Source of the DNA: Diplodia intermedia | Taxonomy: Eukaryota; Ascomycota; Dothideomycetes; Botryosphaeriales; Botryosphaeriaceae | Length of the DNA: 64,000 bases | NCBI GenBank assembly: GCA_021495925.1 | Contig: JAKEKT010000038.1 | Span: 244,227 to 308,226, forward strand | Direction: 5' to 3' | Shown here: positions 44,227 to 55,810 of the stretch, in pieces | How the letters are laid out: each line of letters begins with the position of its first letter | Numbering within the stretch: position 1 is the stretch's first letter | Translations under genes and position numbers: made by a program | Notes under the pieces: generated by a model | Told to the model about the DNA's origin: nothing | The model's database searches: none | Seen by the model: the letters and a program-made list of their open reading frames with translations, nothing else

Positions 44227-45554
44227 CTATGCAAATTCCTCACTCGGCCTCACGATCTCCACCTTTCCGCTCGTAAGCCTGGCCCTGAAGTCGCCGATGG
44301 CATCACTGTAGACGTTGCGGCTCCAAGTCCAGTACGCCACCGCAAAGAACAAGAATGTTTCGGGATTTCTTCGCAGAAGCTGAAGGTTTGTTTCCCCTCG
44401 AGTATTTGGTTGCAACTCTGCCACTCCCTCAGTCTCATCCACGCCACTGATCTGTTCGAATTCCGGTACATGGTTGGGGCTCATCATCCCCTCTGCGAAG
44501 ACGTCCCAATCATCTATAAACATGTCAAATAACGGTCTGGGGTCATTGTTCACAGGTAACTTACATGTTGCATCCGGAGTGGGCTCTTCAGTTATTACGA
44601 GATGGAAGGATTCGTGGAAGAGCGTCCCGCTCACCGGAATAAAGTACTTCAGCAATTTGTCTTCAAGTGGAGTCAGCTCGCCCAAGGTCGTGGGTGTGTA
44701 GTCTCTCTTATTGTCCTGCAGCGTTTCCGCGCAGAGGAACATGAAATAAGGAGGGGAGGGAACCATGATGGTTCCGCCCTTGAGGGCGCCTCCCAGAATA
44801 TCGCAGTAGTGCGCCTCGTACGGACCGCTGCCGAAGTAGTAGCGTTTTCTGTGGGCTGCCCAATACGCCTCCTTGCCGTTGGGGGAACCGTCGGGGTTGA
44901 GCATGTATTCGGCGTTCGCATCCTGCGTCTCGACGTAATCCAGTCGTGCGTATTCGTCTTCGCCGACTATCTCGAAAAGAAGCTGGCCATCTTCTCCCAA
45001 GGCCGGATCAAGTCTGTCTTTCCACTCAAGCCACGTCGAGTCACAGAACAGCGTGGGTTTGGAGCCGTCAGGGTGATTCGCGTCCGGGTCCGTTGCCTTC
45101 AACCAGGTAGCGACTTGCCGAATCCACTCTGTTTGTTTTTTGGGGTTTAGCTCTTGTCTGTTATCCAACAGCCATCATTGGAGTACCCACGCTCGACAGA
45201 ATTCCAGTCGCTGCGATCCGATCCATCGTCCAGCCCGAAAAAGGCCTTGGTATGAACCTTTGCGACTCCGACCATATCGTACCCTTGATTGGTGATTTGA
45301 ACGTCGCCTCGGGCGATCTCAAAGCAATCCACTGCCGCATTGATGAGCTGCACAGATTCCTTGTACCATTTCGACAGTCGATCCATCCAAGGCGCACAGG
45401 TTGCTGCATCCTGCTGTCCTTGGACTACGCTGAAGATTTTGTTGATGTCGAGGTTGGCGAGCTCCGTGTCCTCGGGCTCGACGGCCCTCACGGGTGATGC
45501 GAAAAGAAGAAGAAAGTGCGCGAGGGCAAAAAGGGTGTGCAAACGAAACCACAT
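44227..45554 (-). CDS. secreted zinc metalloprotease-like protein (HExxH)
   Basis: 404-residue secreted protein. Exons 45554-45191, 45128-44565 and 44513-44227. Signal peptide about residues 1-24 (FALAHFLLLFASPVRA). The zinc-binding helix is TLFHESFHLVI near residues 290-300. Downstream, NPETFLFFAVAYWTWSR resembles the third-ligand segment of deuterolysin-type (M35, lysine-specific) enzymes, with Glu where those have Asp. Cysteines are few. The first intron (62 bases, with branch-like GAGCTAAAC) joins SVEQWIRQ, and the second joins ATYDWDVF. The M35-like assignment is by motif and could be wrong; activity is inferred from the intact HExxH. Confidence 0.78.
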
Positions 45555-46563
45555 TGTGGGCAGCGGAGCGTGCTTTGGTAGAGTAGTTACATGGTTTTAC
45601 AGGACTTGAGAAGGATATTTATGCGTGCGAGTATGAGAGTAGCAGAGGTACTCACTGCCGTGCCCATCAGCCGCTATCTGACCACTGCCCCGGGGATACC
45701 TCCGGTGCTGGTGCCTGCTGCGGCGCGGATGTTGGTGGCCAAGAGAGCCAAGCTATTTTTTTTATCGTGCCACAACGCCGAAGTGCCGCATTCGGTTAGG
45801 TTGAGTTGACGTCTCAGCTAGTCATGGCGGCGGCTATTTTGCTCCTGCGCCGCTTTGAACGCTGTTACCGAGATGAATATTTGCTACGCCGCACGCACCT
45901 GACGTTGCCAATCCAAGGTGTATCAGTTGGAGAAAAAACCCTCTCTCCTGTAGATCTGGGCCGACCAGATCGGCCGTCAGTAAATACAAAGAATATCAGG
46001 CTGTATCTGGTGCTTGGGAACTGCGTTGCTGCAACATACAGTGATCCCATTCGCCTGACACGCTAAGTCTATCTTGCAGCCCTTGCACAAGAAGAGCTTT
46101 GAAACGAGCCGTGTAGTAGCGAGATGGCTGTTGCGGAAGGATCTGAGCCCTGTGATCTTCTGACTAGACGTCGTCCGACCTCGCTTCATCGACTAGCTTC
46201 CAACACCATCACACAGCTTGCTACGCCGCATTATTCGGACCGATACTTGTTGGTGGTAGCCACGATAGGACTTCTTCCTCCGTGTGAAAGATTGCCAAGT
46301 TTCCAAGTGGTGGGCTATGTTGGGTTTCACTTCAGCTTCAATCCTCTCTTGGCTGGCCAGAACATCGGTGCCTCCGGATGCTTCCTTTGAGAGCGTCTCG
46401 TGCCTCCACGCCACATGAATCCTTCAAGATTCGGTTGCAAACTTGCCGCCCAGCTGGCGGGATGCATCCGTTTTGGACACCAGGCTTCAGGACCAGTCAC
46501 TTATTTATACCTCCTCTCAGAGCCATATATTCGTCCCATAACAACAGCGTCTTCACCAACACA
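45555..46563. other. divergent intergenic region, about 1 kb
   Basis: Promoters of the protease gene (leftward) and the large GH71 gene (rightward). No other gene or repeat recognised. Confidence 0.6.
46501..46509 (+). promoter_or_regulatory. TATA-like box of the large GH71 gene
   Basis: TTATTTATA, 55-63 bases upstream of the start codon at 46564. Confidence 0.5.
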
Positions 46564-49500
46564 ATGCATCCCCCACTTACCATTATCTTCACTTTGATCC
46601 TGTCGCTCTCTCGCCATCATGCCGCCGCCGCGAAAGCCGTCTTCGCTCACTACATGGTACGATTTGGCTGGCTCATGGCCCATCACTTGACTGCAGACTG
46701 AAAGCCTTTAGGTCGGGAACGTCGACACGGCGCACCTACAACAAGACATCGAAGACGCAACTGCCATGGGTCTCGACGGATTCATCATGAACATCGGTGA
46801 TCCAAGGCAAACGTTTGTGCGGGCGTCCCTAGACTTCATGTTCGACTACCTAAAAGCCAGAGACAACTTCAAGCTTTGGATCAGCATGGATCTCTGGGCC
46901 GCCGGCGACACGACGCCCAAGCAGGGTGCATTTGACTTCATCTCCGTGCTCCAAGACTACATCAACCTACCGGCATACCAGCGGAGTCCGGACAATCTCC
47001 CGATGGTGACGACTTTCGCGGACGGCGCCACGCACAACGATACATGGTCCGAGTGGCGGACGCAGCTTGGAACGGAAGTGTTCTTCATGCCCGTTTTCGA
47101 CAAGACTGAAGGCTACTATGACGCTGACCCGGGCTGGTGGGCTTACTGGGGCGATGTTCTCGATGGTCTAGCCAGCTGGGAGTCTGCCTGGCCCTTCCGT
47201 GCCGGGTACGGAGGCGCTTATGCTGGAGACGTGGGTCCCGACGAGAAGCCGTGCCGCGGTGCAGCGAATCACTCGAAACCTTATATGATCCGTATGTACT
47301 TTACTCTCCCTGTTGGACTTCGAATGGCTTACGGATTGCAAACAGCCCTCAGTCCATTGCAGTACAAGAACGCGGTAAGCCAGAGAAGCCGTGTGCAGAA
47401 ACAGTCCGACTGATCAGGGTCATGCAGTATCACACGAACATCTATCGTGCTGGAGACATCAATTTACCGCTCCGGATTGTTAATATTCTTAATATGGACC
47501 CATCTCCAGAATATGTGCATGTCCTAACCTGGGTAAGAAAAGTACGCCTCCTGCTGCCGTGCACTATGCTAATGCTTCCCTCACAGAACGATGGCCCGGA
47601 GAGCCACTACGTTGGGAATTTATGGAGCGAGCAAAACAATAGCACTGATCCAGGTCGGTACGCAACACAGAAGTACGTACCGCACGATGGCTGGCAAGGC
47701 ATCATCGCATCCTTTATCCAAGCCTTCAAAGCCGAGCGCAAAGCGGCGGACATGACACCAATCAACGGCGATGAGTTTACCGGCGCAATATGGTACAAGA
47801 CGATTCTCCAGAACGCTACGTGTCCTTGGGACGGGGCTGGCGAGTACTTTGTCAGGCCTGACGGCTTCTCCGACGGCGAGGATGCCCTCAACTTTGCCGC
47901 CATCGTGCCGGATACGGGGACGTACTGGGTCGAACTCTACAGTGGAGGCGAGCAAATATTCCGCGCCGAGCTCCACGCTGGTCTCAACTACGGAACACTT
48001 CCTGGCCTGAGACCGGGATTCCAGCGCATGCACATCGTCGACTCGGCCGGTACAACTAAGCGCGTCGCCGCTGGCGGGCAGTGCGTCTCGAGCGGCTGCC
48101 CCGACTGCATCTACAACATGAACCCGCAGGTGGTGCCGCTCTCGGACAACACCGAGGACAACGGCCGTTGCCCAGAAACAAAGTGCGGCGGCGTCGACGT
48201 CTACGTCCCGGGCTCCGTCTGGACCGGTGACAGTGACGCCGGCCAAGTCATCCAATGCATTCCGCCTTGCACGCTCATCCTGCCGCCCTACCAGCTTCCG
48301 TCGGCGACGACCATCTCCTGGCCGGTGCTCACCACAACCATGTGGTGGCTGTCCAGCGGCAGCACCGTCACGAAGCTGACGTCGCTCACCGTCCCGGCCA
48401 TCACGACGACCGAGATCCAGTTCTGGCCCGTAACGGCGGGCACGGCCGACACGGCGCGCGCCACGCTCAGCCCGATCCCGCGCGTCATGCCGCCGTGGAT
48501 GACGTTGACGCTGCCGCCCGGCGTCGCCACATTCGCGCCCACGCCCGTTGGAAACAGCTCGCAGCCGCCGCCGACCTTCTACTCGGCCTCGCACACGGTC
48601 ACGGTGCAGCCTCAGCCGACTGTCACCATCACGCCGCTGCCCTTGATCCCGAGTCTCACCTACACCAGCGCCGAGCCGACCACGACGTGTACCAATCACT
48701 GTGGCGGCTACGAGTGTGAGCTGTTCGGCTGCCTCCAGGACGATGAGGACGAGGGCGATGATGAGGGTGGCGAGGAGGAGGACGGTGACGATGGCAGCAA
48801 CCAGAAGTGCGGCCTCTTCGCCTGCGACGGCGGCTGCAGCACCGTCGGCTGTGGCATCCGCTGCGGGCCCTTCGGCTGCTCCAGCCTCTGCCCCCTGAGC
48901 ATATGCGGCGGCCTGGGCTGCCGGTCCGGCTCGTGCGGGAGCAGCAGCGGCGGCGGCGGCGGCGGAAGCGACCCGGACAACGGCCCCTCATCCTCGACGT
49001 CGCCCTGCACAACGCAGACGGCCACGGCGTGCACGACGGCCTGCGTCGGCGCCGCGTCGTCGTCGTCGTGCTCCACCGTCTGCGAGACACGCACCGCGTG
49101 CACGGCGACGGCGACGGGGACGCAGTTCTGGGGCACGCCCGCGCCGGGCGCGGAGCTGGAGTGGGACCTTTGGACCGGGGACGAGGAGGTGGAGGGCGAG
49201 TTTGCGGCGGCGGCGGACGCGTTTGCCAGCTACCTGAGCGCGTACTGGTCGACGTGGACGGCGACGCACGTGGCCTCGACCACCACTGCAGCGGCGCAGC
49301 CGACGGCGACCGCGGCGCCCCGGGCGTACTCATTTGTCAAGATCGCCCTCAACGAGCTCGCCGTTGAGACGGGCGCCACGTCGTACGTGTGGTACATCTG
49401 GAAGGGCGGCTTCCGCGGCAGCGACGACGGCGTGCAGGTCTGCCGGGATGACCCTGATCAGATGGAGGAGGCAGGCCTGGAGGAGCCGGAGTGGCCGGAT

Positions 49501-49698
49501 GATACGTGGGATCTGGGGACCGTGGACGGGTATGCGAATTGCGAGTACGTAGGCGATCGCGATGGTCCTGGGAAAATTACTTGTGATGGGCTGGGCACTG
49601 TTACTTGCGCGTTTGACTTCACGGACGCGGGAGAAGGGTGCACGGTACTGGACAATACAATACCGAAGGTTCGGTGTCTATGGGACAATAGTAATTAG
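46564..49698 (+). CDS. large modular GH71 alpha-1,3-glucanase
   Basis: 972-residue secreted GH71 enzyme with long C-terminal modules. Exons 46564-46656, 46712-47291, 47346-47374 (29 bases), 47428-47532 and 47587-49698. Signal peptide about residues 1-22. Catalytic part: AVFAHYMVGNVD, GLDGFIMNIGDP, KLWISMDLWAAGD, EVFFMPVFDK, PYMIPLSPLQYKN and YVHVLTWNDGPESHYVG. Then a beta-rich module around residues 400-540, a Thr/Pro stretch, an acidic linker of Asp/Glu, a cysteine-dense block (GLFACDGGCSTVGCGIRCG...) and a C-terminal domain with paired cysteines. Compared with the 496-residue GH71 at 7490 it is a wall-anchoring type. The Thr/Ser-rich parts are likely O-mannosylated. Confidence 0.9.
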
Positions 49699-50237
49699 AG
49701 ATGAGTGGTGGTGTTGGTGTTTGGGTGAGAAGTGTTGTATTGGTATGAGGAGCGGAGGGGAGGCGAGGCGACCCTGGGTGTCGCTGTATACCCTGTCTGT
49801 ATGACGAAGCTATCTGCTACGTATATTGCAACACTGACGTAGACAAATGTCGTCTGCATGGTCGGCGAACACCCGGGCAGCATCTTGCGTGAGCTGGTCG
49901 TCCCATCCGTTTGGCCTTGCGAGAGACTACAGTTTGTGCTCCACGAATGTTTCTGGTCCGAACATGTAATTTGTACACGTATTTTGTCAAAGTAGCCCTA
50001 ACCGATGCTTCGTTCGTGCGATAGAAGGTCTACCCCTGTCTAGTGCTTACGCCATGCAGTAGTGCTTACAAGACTATTTTTCCGTCCGTTAAGCAGATGA
50101 AAGGTTAAAACCAGCGATGGAAACCAAGAGCTGGCAGCTTCGCACTCGCGCCATCCACCCTCTCGTCCATCAGAAGAGCATCCCAGTACTCGCAACCTCC
50201 ACCAGCCACCAGCTCATTCACGATTACGACGATAAAA
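49699..50237. other. intergenic region
   Basis: 3' flank of the GH71 gene and promoter of the glutathione transferase gene. Nothing else recognised. Confidence 0.6.
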
Positions 50238-50993
50238 ATGGTCCTCAAACTCTATGGTTCCGCCATGGCTACGTCCCGCGTCTTGGTCACGATTCTTGAG
50301 AAAGAGTTGCCCTACGAATTCATTCGCATTGACATTGCGAAGGGTGACCAGAAGAGCGAGGAATATAGGAAGCTGCAGCCTTTCGGCAAGGTGCCTGTAT
50401 TGGATGATGACGGGTTTGTGATGTTCGAAAGCAGAGCCATCTGCAAGTATCTTGACCGGTAAACGTCCTTCGTAACCCGTGTTTTCAAGCACTGCTAATA
50501 TCTTCCGGTAGAAAGTACCCCTCTGGAAGGAAGTTGATCCCGGAAGGTGACGAGGCATATGGCCGCTTTGAACAAGCTTGTTCTGTCGAGCAAAGCTGTT
50601 TTGCGGCTGCCGCTGAGACGATAGGCACGGAGCTTGTCATCAGACCGTATGTATATGTATTTTTTTCCCACTGTCAACTGTCCTCCTGATGACGAGGGGC
50701 TGCGTAGAATGAAAGGGCTAGGTGCCCCTGACGAAGCAAGAGTTGCACAAGCCGAAAAGGACCTGGACATAGTTCTCGCGGTTTATGATGAAATTTTGGC
50801 GAAACAGAGATATCTGGCTGGAGACGAGCTGACTTTAGCTGACCTGTTTCACTTGCCAAATGGAGCGGCCTTGAAGGGCGGCAAATGGAAGGAGATATTC
50901 AATAAGTACCCGAATGTAGACAAGTGGTTCACGAAGCTGCAAGAGAGAGAGACTTGGGTCAAGGCTGCGGCAGAGGCAGGAACGATAGTGTGA
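50238..50993 (+). CDS. glutathione S-transferase
   Basis: 213-residue cytosolic glutathione transferase, phi-like. Exons 50238-50458, 50512-50646 and 50708-50993. The N-terminal thioredoxin fold shows LKLYGSAMATSRVLVTILEK with Ser12/Ser-type catalysis, KLQPFGKVPVLDDDGFVMFES with the cis-Pro of the glutathione site and the SRAICKYL gamma-site. The C-terminal helical domain has LAGDELTLADLFHLPNGA. It conjugates glutathione to electrophiles, in xenobiotic or stress defence. No transporter or regulator sits beside it. Confidence 0.92.
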
Positions 50994-52647
50994 TCTATAC
51001 TAGACCATGCTCGACACTCAGTTTCTTCATCTCTTACCTCCAAATCAAAGATCTACTGGTACGACGCATCTCGAGGGAGCGATACTGCTGAGGGAAGCAC
51101 ACCAGCTATGTCGAAAGCGAATTACGATACGACTATTGACCACCCATATGCCCTCTACAAAAGCCTCGAATCCAATGACGTTCACCTCGGAGGCCAAGTA
51201 AACGTCGACAGCAATGGGCCATCTCGTCTCCTCTAAGGCGAGATGCAGAAGACGATTGTGGAGCGCTATAAGTACTCCTTCGTAACATCCGGCAGCCCTT
51301 CGGAGACCGTAACTAACCCGAGGATGCGGCTGATTCTAGACTACCATCGAGAAGATAAGTTCTCGGACATGTCCAACCTTAGAGAGTCTACATGGCAGGG
51401 ATGTGAGTTCTACACGATGTTACGGCAGGATCTACTATCCGTCTAGCAAAAACACGGGGATTTCGCCGACGGGAGAGCTTATATAGAGAGTGGGATGGAA
51501 AGCAATGGCGCCAGCTCTAGTGACGGTGATAAGAGCAGCAAAACGCAAGAGGGTCCGGTGGTTAAATACGAAGCGCCCTGACGGGACGATCCTCATTGCC
51601 CGAATCGATTGAAAATATTAGTATGTTAGTGCGACCGTGGAAGATTGGCTGTCGTTAACCGAATAAGGTAAATGCCAGTGGCACACAAGGCTTTCACCTT
51701 GGAAAGGATATATTCCTTGCTCGAGGAGGCCATTCGCCGCCCTACACGATCGTCAGCAGACGGGGGTAGGGAGCAACAATGTCGAGTTTGTGAGGCGCAG
51801 GCTAGGCTTATTAAAGATTCAAGTGCAGCGGACGCCGGTGCTGAATAATGTGGTGGCTTTAGAGAGGATGCTGGAGAGGAGGCGGCGGGGTTGGAGACGG
51901 ACATGGAAGGGCGACGGTGAAGTAGCAACGATGTGTAATCCGGCTCTACTACAACGGTATTTGCTGTCGAAGAGGACCAGGAGTTTATTTCTATCCATAT
52001 CTGGCTGTGCCGCTAAGGAACAAGCAGCAAGCGAAGACAGACACGGCAACGATGTGACTTTAGCCTGTCACACTATGAAACACGGCGTAGAATCCTGATT
52101 GGCGCTACAGGTATTGAATGGCATGCAGCTGACCATTTACCTACCTGATGTAACTCCAAGGATTAATACTCGCCTGTTTTACCTTCCCTTCTTGTCCTCT
52201 CTCGCGGCCCAGTCCACGCTGCGGCCACGATACTACTGGCCGGTGCTCTACGGCCAACCCGCGTGACCAACCCTTCGCCACCGTCGAGGCGTCTGTATTG
52301 GACGCCGGGATCAGGCCGCTGGGACTTTGTCTGGGGATGGATTTTCACAGCCGAGATGTTTCTCCTATACGCGCCCGGCACTCCCTATCGGGCAGCGCTG
52401 TGTTAGCGTACGAATTAACTTGGCAGACACACATAATGGGTTGACGGCGGCGAGAGCGACGGGCAGAGCCAAGTTGCTTGTCAGGTTAAGTGTTTGTTAT
52501 ACTTCATCCCACCATATGGCTCTATAACGATCAGAGGGGAACGTCCGCGCTCTTCCACTACCATTGAAAGTTGCCTGGTGGCAATTGAGATGAAAAGTCA
52601 CTTCACAATTTTCCAAGTCACACCCATCACGTCACGCGAGTCCGAGT

Positions 52648-52702
52648 CACATCCTTCACATCCTTCAAATCCTCCACATCCATCACATCCATCACATCAC
52701 AC
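52648..52702. repeat. degenerate ACATCC/ACATCA microsatellite
   Basis: About 55 bases of imperfect CACATCCTT / CACATCCAT repeats, lacking G. Confidence 0.8.
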
Positions 52703-52916
52703 CAGCTGCTCGCGCCGAATCCCATCACATAGGATTTGTACTACCCTTAAAACCTGAATCCCTCAAGATGCATGATCAGTATGCGCGATCCTCTGGTTGA
52801 CTATGCTAGACATCAGGGTTGGAACGGGCACTGGGCCAACGGAGAAGCGACCGTGTGACAAATGATATGTGACGAGTACTCACTCCGTAGCAGCAAGATT
52901 GCAGAGCATATTCCAG

Positions 52917-52924
52917 TATATATT
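52917..52924 (+). promoter_or_regulatory. TATA box of the glycine-repeat gene
   Basis: TATATATT, about 107 bases upstream of the start codon at 53031. A CAACACCAACAACACAACACC leader type sequence follows it near the ATG. Confidence 0.5.
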
Positions 52925-53030
52925 CAGAGCTCCTGCGCTCCAGGTTTCTGCTCCACACTCGACCTGACTTCAATCTTACAGCCGAGTATCACGACTTTCC
53001 CACTCCAACACCAACAACACAACACCCAAG

Positions 53031-54023
53031 ATGCACTGCAAGCTGTGTGCTGCTGCTCTTATCACGATGGCCATCTCTGGCATTGTTGCCGCCCCAATTG
53101 CAATGGTAAGTGTGCCCAGCATACAACTCAGCGGACGAAGCCATCCTAACATATTTCAGCCGGGCCATCAACTGAGCGCTCCCACCGAGCAGATTGAAGT
53201 GCAGAAGGCTCCGAAGCACCCCAGCGACGCGAAACAGCTTCTGGACTGGACCAATTCCATCCCCATCCTTCCCAGGAAGAGCAGTGGCGGAGGGGGGTCT
53301 GCTGGAGGAGGAACTGGCGGAGGCTCCGCTGGAGGGACTGGAGGAGGGTCTGCCGGAGGAGGCACCGGAGGAGGTGCTGTTGGGGGAACTGGGGGAGGGT
53401 CTGCAGGCGGAGGGACCGGAGGCGGGTCTGCGGGAGGAACTGGGGGAGGGTCTGCTGGTGGAGGTACGGGGGGAGGTGCTGTTGGAGGAACTGGGGGAGG
53501 GTCTGCTGGAGGTGGGACGGGAGGAGGGTCTGCGGGAGGCGCTGGCGGACCTTCCGCTGGAGATGGCTATGTTCCAAAGGCTCTTATCGTTTCTAGGCAA
53601 GACTCCGGAGGAGGAGGCTCGGCCGGAGGAGGCACTGGGGGAGGATCTGCTGGAGGTACAGGGGAAGCCGGTGGTGGAGGGTCGGCAGGAGGAGGAACAG
53701 GCGGAGGGTCGGCTGGAGGTACTGGGGGAGGCAATGGGGGAGGTTCTGCTGGAGGAGGAACAGGGGGAGGAGCCGCTGGAGGATCGGGAGGAGGGTCGGG
53801 AGGAGGATCTGCCGGAGGAGGTACTGGAGGAGGTGCTGCTGGAGGCTCCGGAGGAAACAACGGCGGAGGATCAGCTGGCGGAGGCACTGGGGGAGGTGCT
53901 GTTGGTGGGAATGCGGCTAGAGGAGGAGGCTCTATCGGAGGAAGCTCTGCGAAGGCCGGGCCTTGGAGTGTTAACAACCCCAACTTGAACCTTAACATTA
54001 GCTCGACCTGTACTATAGGCTAG
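53031..54023 (+). CDS. secreted glycine-repeat protein
   Basis: 312-residue secreted protein with no known family. Exons 53031-53105 and 53160-54023; the intron has GTAAGT, a CCTAAC branch site and TTTCAG. Signal peptide about residues 1-21 (MHCKLCAAALITMAISGIVA). A short spacer ends in PILPRK. Then two blocks of GGGSAGGGTGGG-type repeats follow, separated near residue 160 by a non-repeat spacer GDGYVPKALIVSRQDS. The tail is VNNPNLNLNISSTCTIG. The repeats are almost pure Gly with Ser, Ala and Thr. Nearly stop-free frames also run in a Glu/Leu-rich alternative frame and antisense (Pro-rich), but only this frame has a signal peptide and a good intron. It is the last gene before the AT-rich zone. 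Confidence 0.78.
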   Translation: MHCKLCAAALITMAISGIVAAPIAMVSVPSIQLSGRSHPNIFQPGHQLSAPTEQIEVQKAPKHPSDAKQLLDWTNSIPILPRKSSGGGGSAGGGTGGGSAGGTGGGSAGGGTGGGAVGGTGGGSAGGGTGGGSAGGTGGGSAGGGTGGGAVGGTGGGSAGGGTGGGSAGGAGGPSAGDGYVPKALIVSRQDSGGGGSAGGGTGGGSAGGTGEAGGGGSAGGGTGGGSAGGTGGGNGGGSAGGGTGGGAAGGSGGGSGGGSAGGGTGGGAAGGSGGNNGGGSAGGGTGGGAVGGNAARGGGSIGGSSAKAGPWSVNNPNLNLNISSTCTIG

Positions 54024-54172
54024 AGTGATCAACCGGCAATAGTGTAGAGATAGGTACGAACAAAGGACTCTTGGAGTTTAGTAAACTTTGCTCTCGCTCA
54101 TGCCACACAGCTTCACGTTGGCAATGGCAACAACGGAAAAGGCTTCGTTAATCTCAAAAGCGTTGATAGTCC

Positions 54173-54376
54173 GTCACGGGCGGGGTGTGGAACCACGCAA
54201 GCAACGAGCTGGGCTGGACGTGCCTGCTCGGCGACCACCGCGCTGGCTGAGCCGTGTCCACATACGCAGCGCCGGGGTGCGCGACCGACCTCACCGACCT
54301 GCCGTCTGCGTCTGTGGACATCGGGTCTGCCAACGCCTCCAGGTACGACGACGTCGCCTTCGTGACGCGCCTTTAG
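54173..54376 (+). pseudogene. relic of a coding sequence with internal stop
   Basis: One frame reads VTGGVWNHASNELGWTCLLGD, an internal TGA, then STYAAPGCATDLTDLPSASV and SRYDDVAFVTRL to TAG. The composition and continuity on both sides of the stop look like the C-terminal part of a protein. I do not recognise the family. It lies at the boundary with the AT-rich zone, so partial decay by mutation is likely. Confidence 0.4.
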
Positions 54377-55469
54377 TAGTGTGGCGCCGAGGTTCCCGAT
54401 TGCCAATTATAAATGATTCAATCAACTCTCGGTATAAAGTTGCAAGGTTATTATGGTCGAGTACTCTACGCCAACAACGAACCTTTCTCGTCTAGGCCTA
54501 TAGGTACCCTTAATAAGAGGAAGGTAAAATACTAACCGGTGTCTTTATTATAATGTTTATAAGGTAAGACGCGTAATAACTACGTGGTATAGCCTTACTA
54601 TCTATCTTAACTCGGCTACTATGTACGGTGTACTTTAGTAGTAATAATATAAGACTAACTAGACTTAATAATAGAGATATAAAGAGTTATAAGAGTACTA
54701 AATATTATTCGTTCTTATCTAGACTAGAAAGAATTTTACGATACTATAAGATTATCTAAGATATTTACTCTACTTTTATAATTTAAATAGAGTTATAACG
54801 ACGTTTTAAGTTATCTATCTAGCTTTAATACTATAGATTTATAATATATTAACTTTAGCTTTAATTTACTATTTTACTAATAGTCTCTTTTTAACTATTT
54901 CTTCTATAAAATATTATTAATATTTAGAGTTAACCGTACTAATTACTCGCTAAAAATTTTAATTTATTAGTATCTTAATTCTAATAATAAATTTATATTT
55001 ATAAGAGAAAGTTATTAGATAATATTAATATTTATTTTAATATTTTAGTATACTCTTAATTACTTTTTTAAGATTAAGAAAAGCTTTTTAAAGTTAAAAG
55101 TCTTTATAATTATTAGCTAATAGCGCTTATATTATTTACTTCTTAACTAGTAGACTATTATATATTAAAATCTTATAGCGTTCTTAATCTTTATATTAAA
55201 GATTATAGAACTAGTAATAAAGCTATTTACGCTATTAAATAGCGTTAAAACTATATATTAAAATAGTATTAAATATCTATAGCTTTAAAGATAACTAATT
55301 AAGAAAATTAAGAATCTATCTAGTAGAATAGTAAACTATAATACTAGTAAATACTATTATAAAATCTTAAGAGATCTTTTTAAAATAAAGTTTATAAAGA
55401 GTAATATATATAATAATATAATAGAATAAATATATAACTCTTTTAGATATATTAAAATTAATCTTTAAA

Positions 55470-55570
55470 AATCGCGCTAAGACTAATACTAATTAATTTC
55501 TTATAGTCTATATAGCTAGAATCTTAATTTTTAGCTACGTAGCTAGCCGCGCTATTATATAGTAAGAGAA
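55470..55570. repeat. diverged short repeat, copy 1
   Basis: Resembles 59080-59165, sharing blocks such as GCTAGAATCT, a TTTTTAGCT-like block and CGCGCTATTA in the same order and orientation. Probably the same segment of two related elements, diverged by RIP. Confidence 0.5.
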
Positions 55571-55810
55571 AGAAGTTAAATCTAATAAATATTAAATCTT
55601 TATATTTATCTTATACTACTATCTCTAATCGAATCGCTTCGAAACTTTATATATAAAAAGAAGATATATAAAAGAGCTTAAAAATAAAGTTATATTAATA
55701 TTAGTCTAGCTAGTATTAAGTAACTCTTTACTATTTTTATTAAAATTACTTTCTCTTTTCTTTATAATTACTACGTAGAATTTACGTATTTATATTTAAA
55801 GTTAGTTTAG

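Larger units (their letters stand above)
50994..53030. other. intergenic region, about 2 kb
   Basis: No supported gene. A 58-codon frame (51672-51848, starting MPVAHKAFTLERIYSLLEEA) reads like decayed coding sequence but matches nothing I know. A low-complexity CATCA/CATCC tract lies at 52648-52702. The right end holds the promoter of the glycine-repeat gene. Composition is still ordinary here, without the RIP signature. Confidence 0.5.

Noticed and set aside
53146..53998. Pro-rich antisense frames and a Glu/Leu-rich sense frame over the glycine-repeat gene
   Set aside because: The repeat lacks stops in several frames. Only the glycine frame has a signal peptide and a canonical intron.
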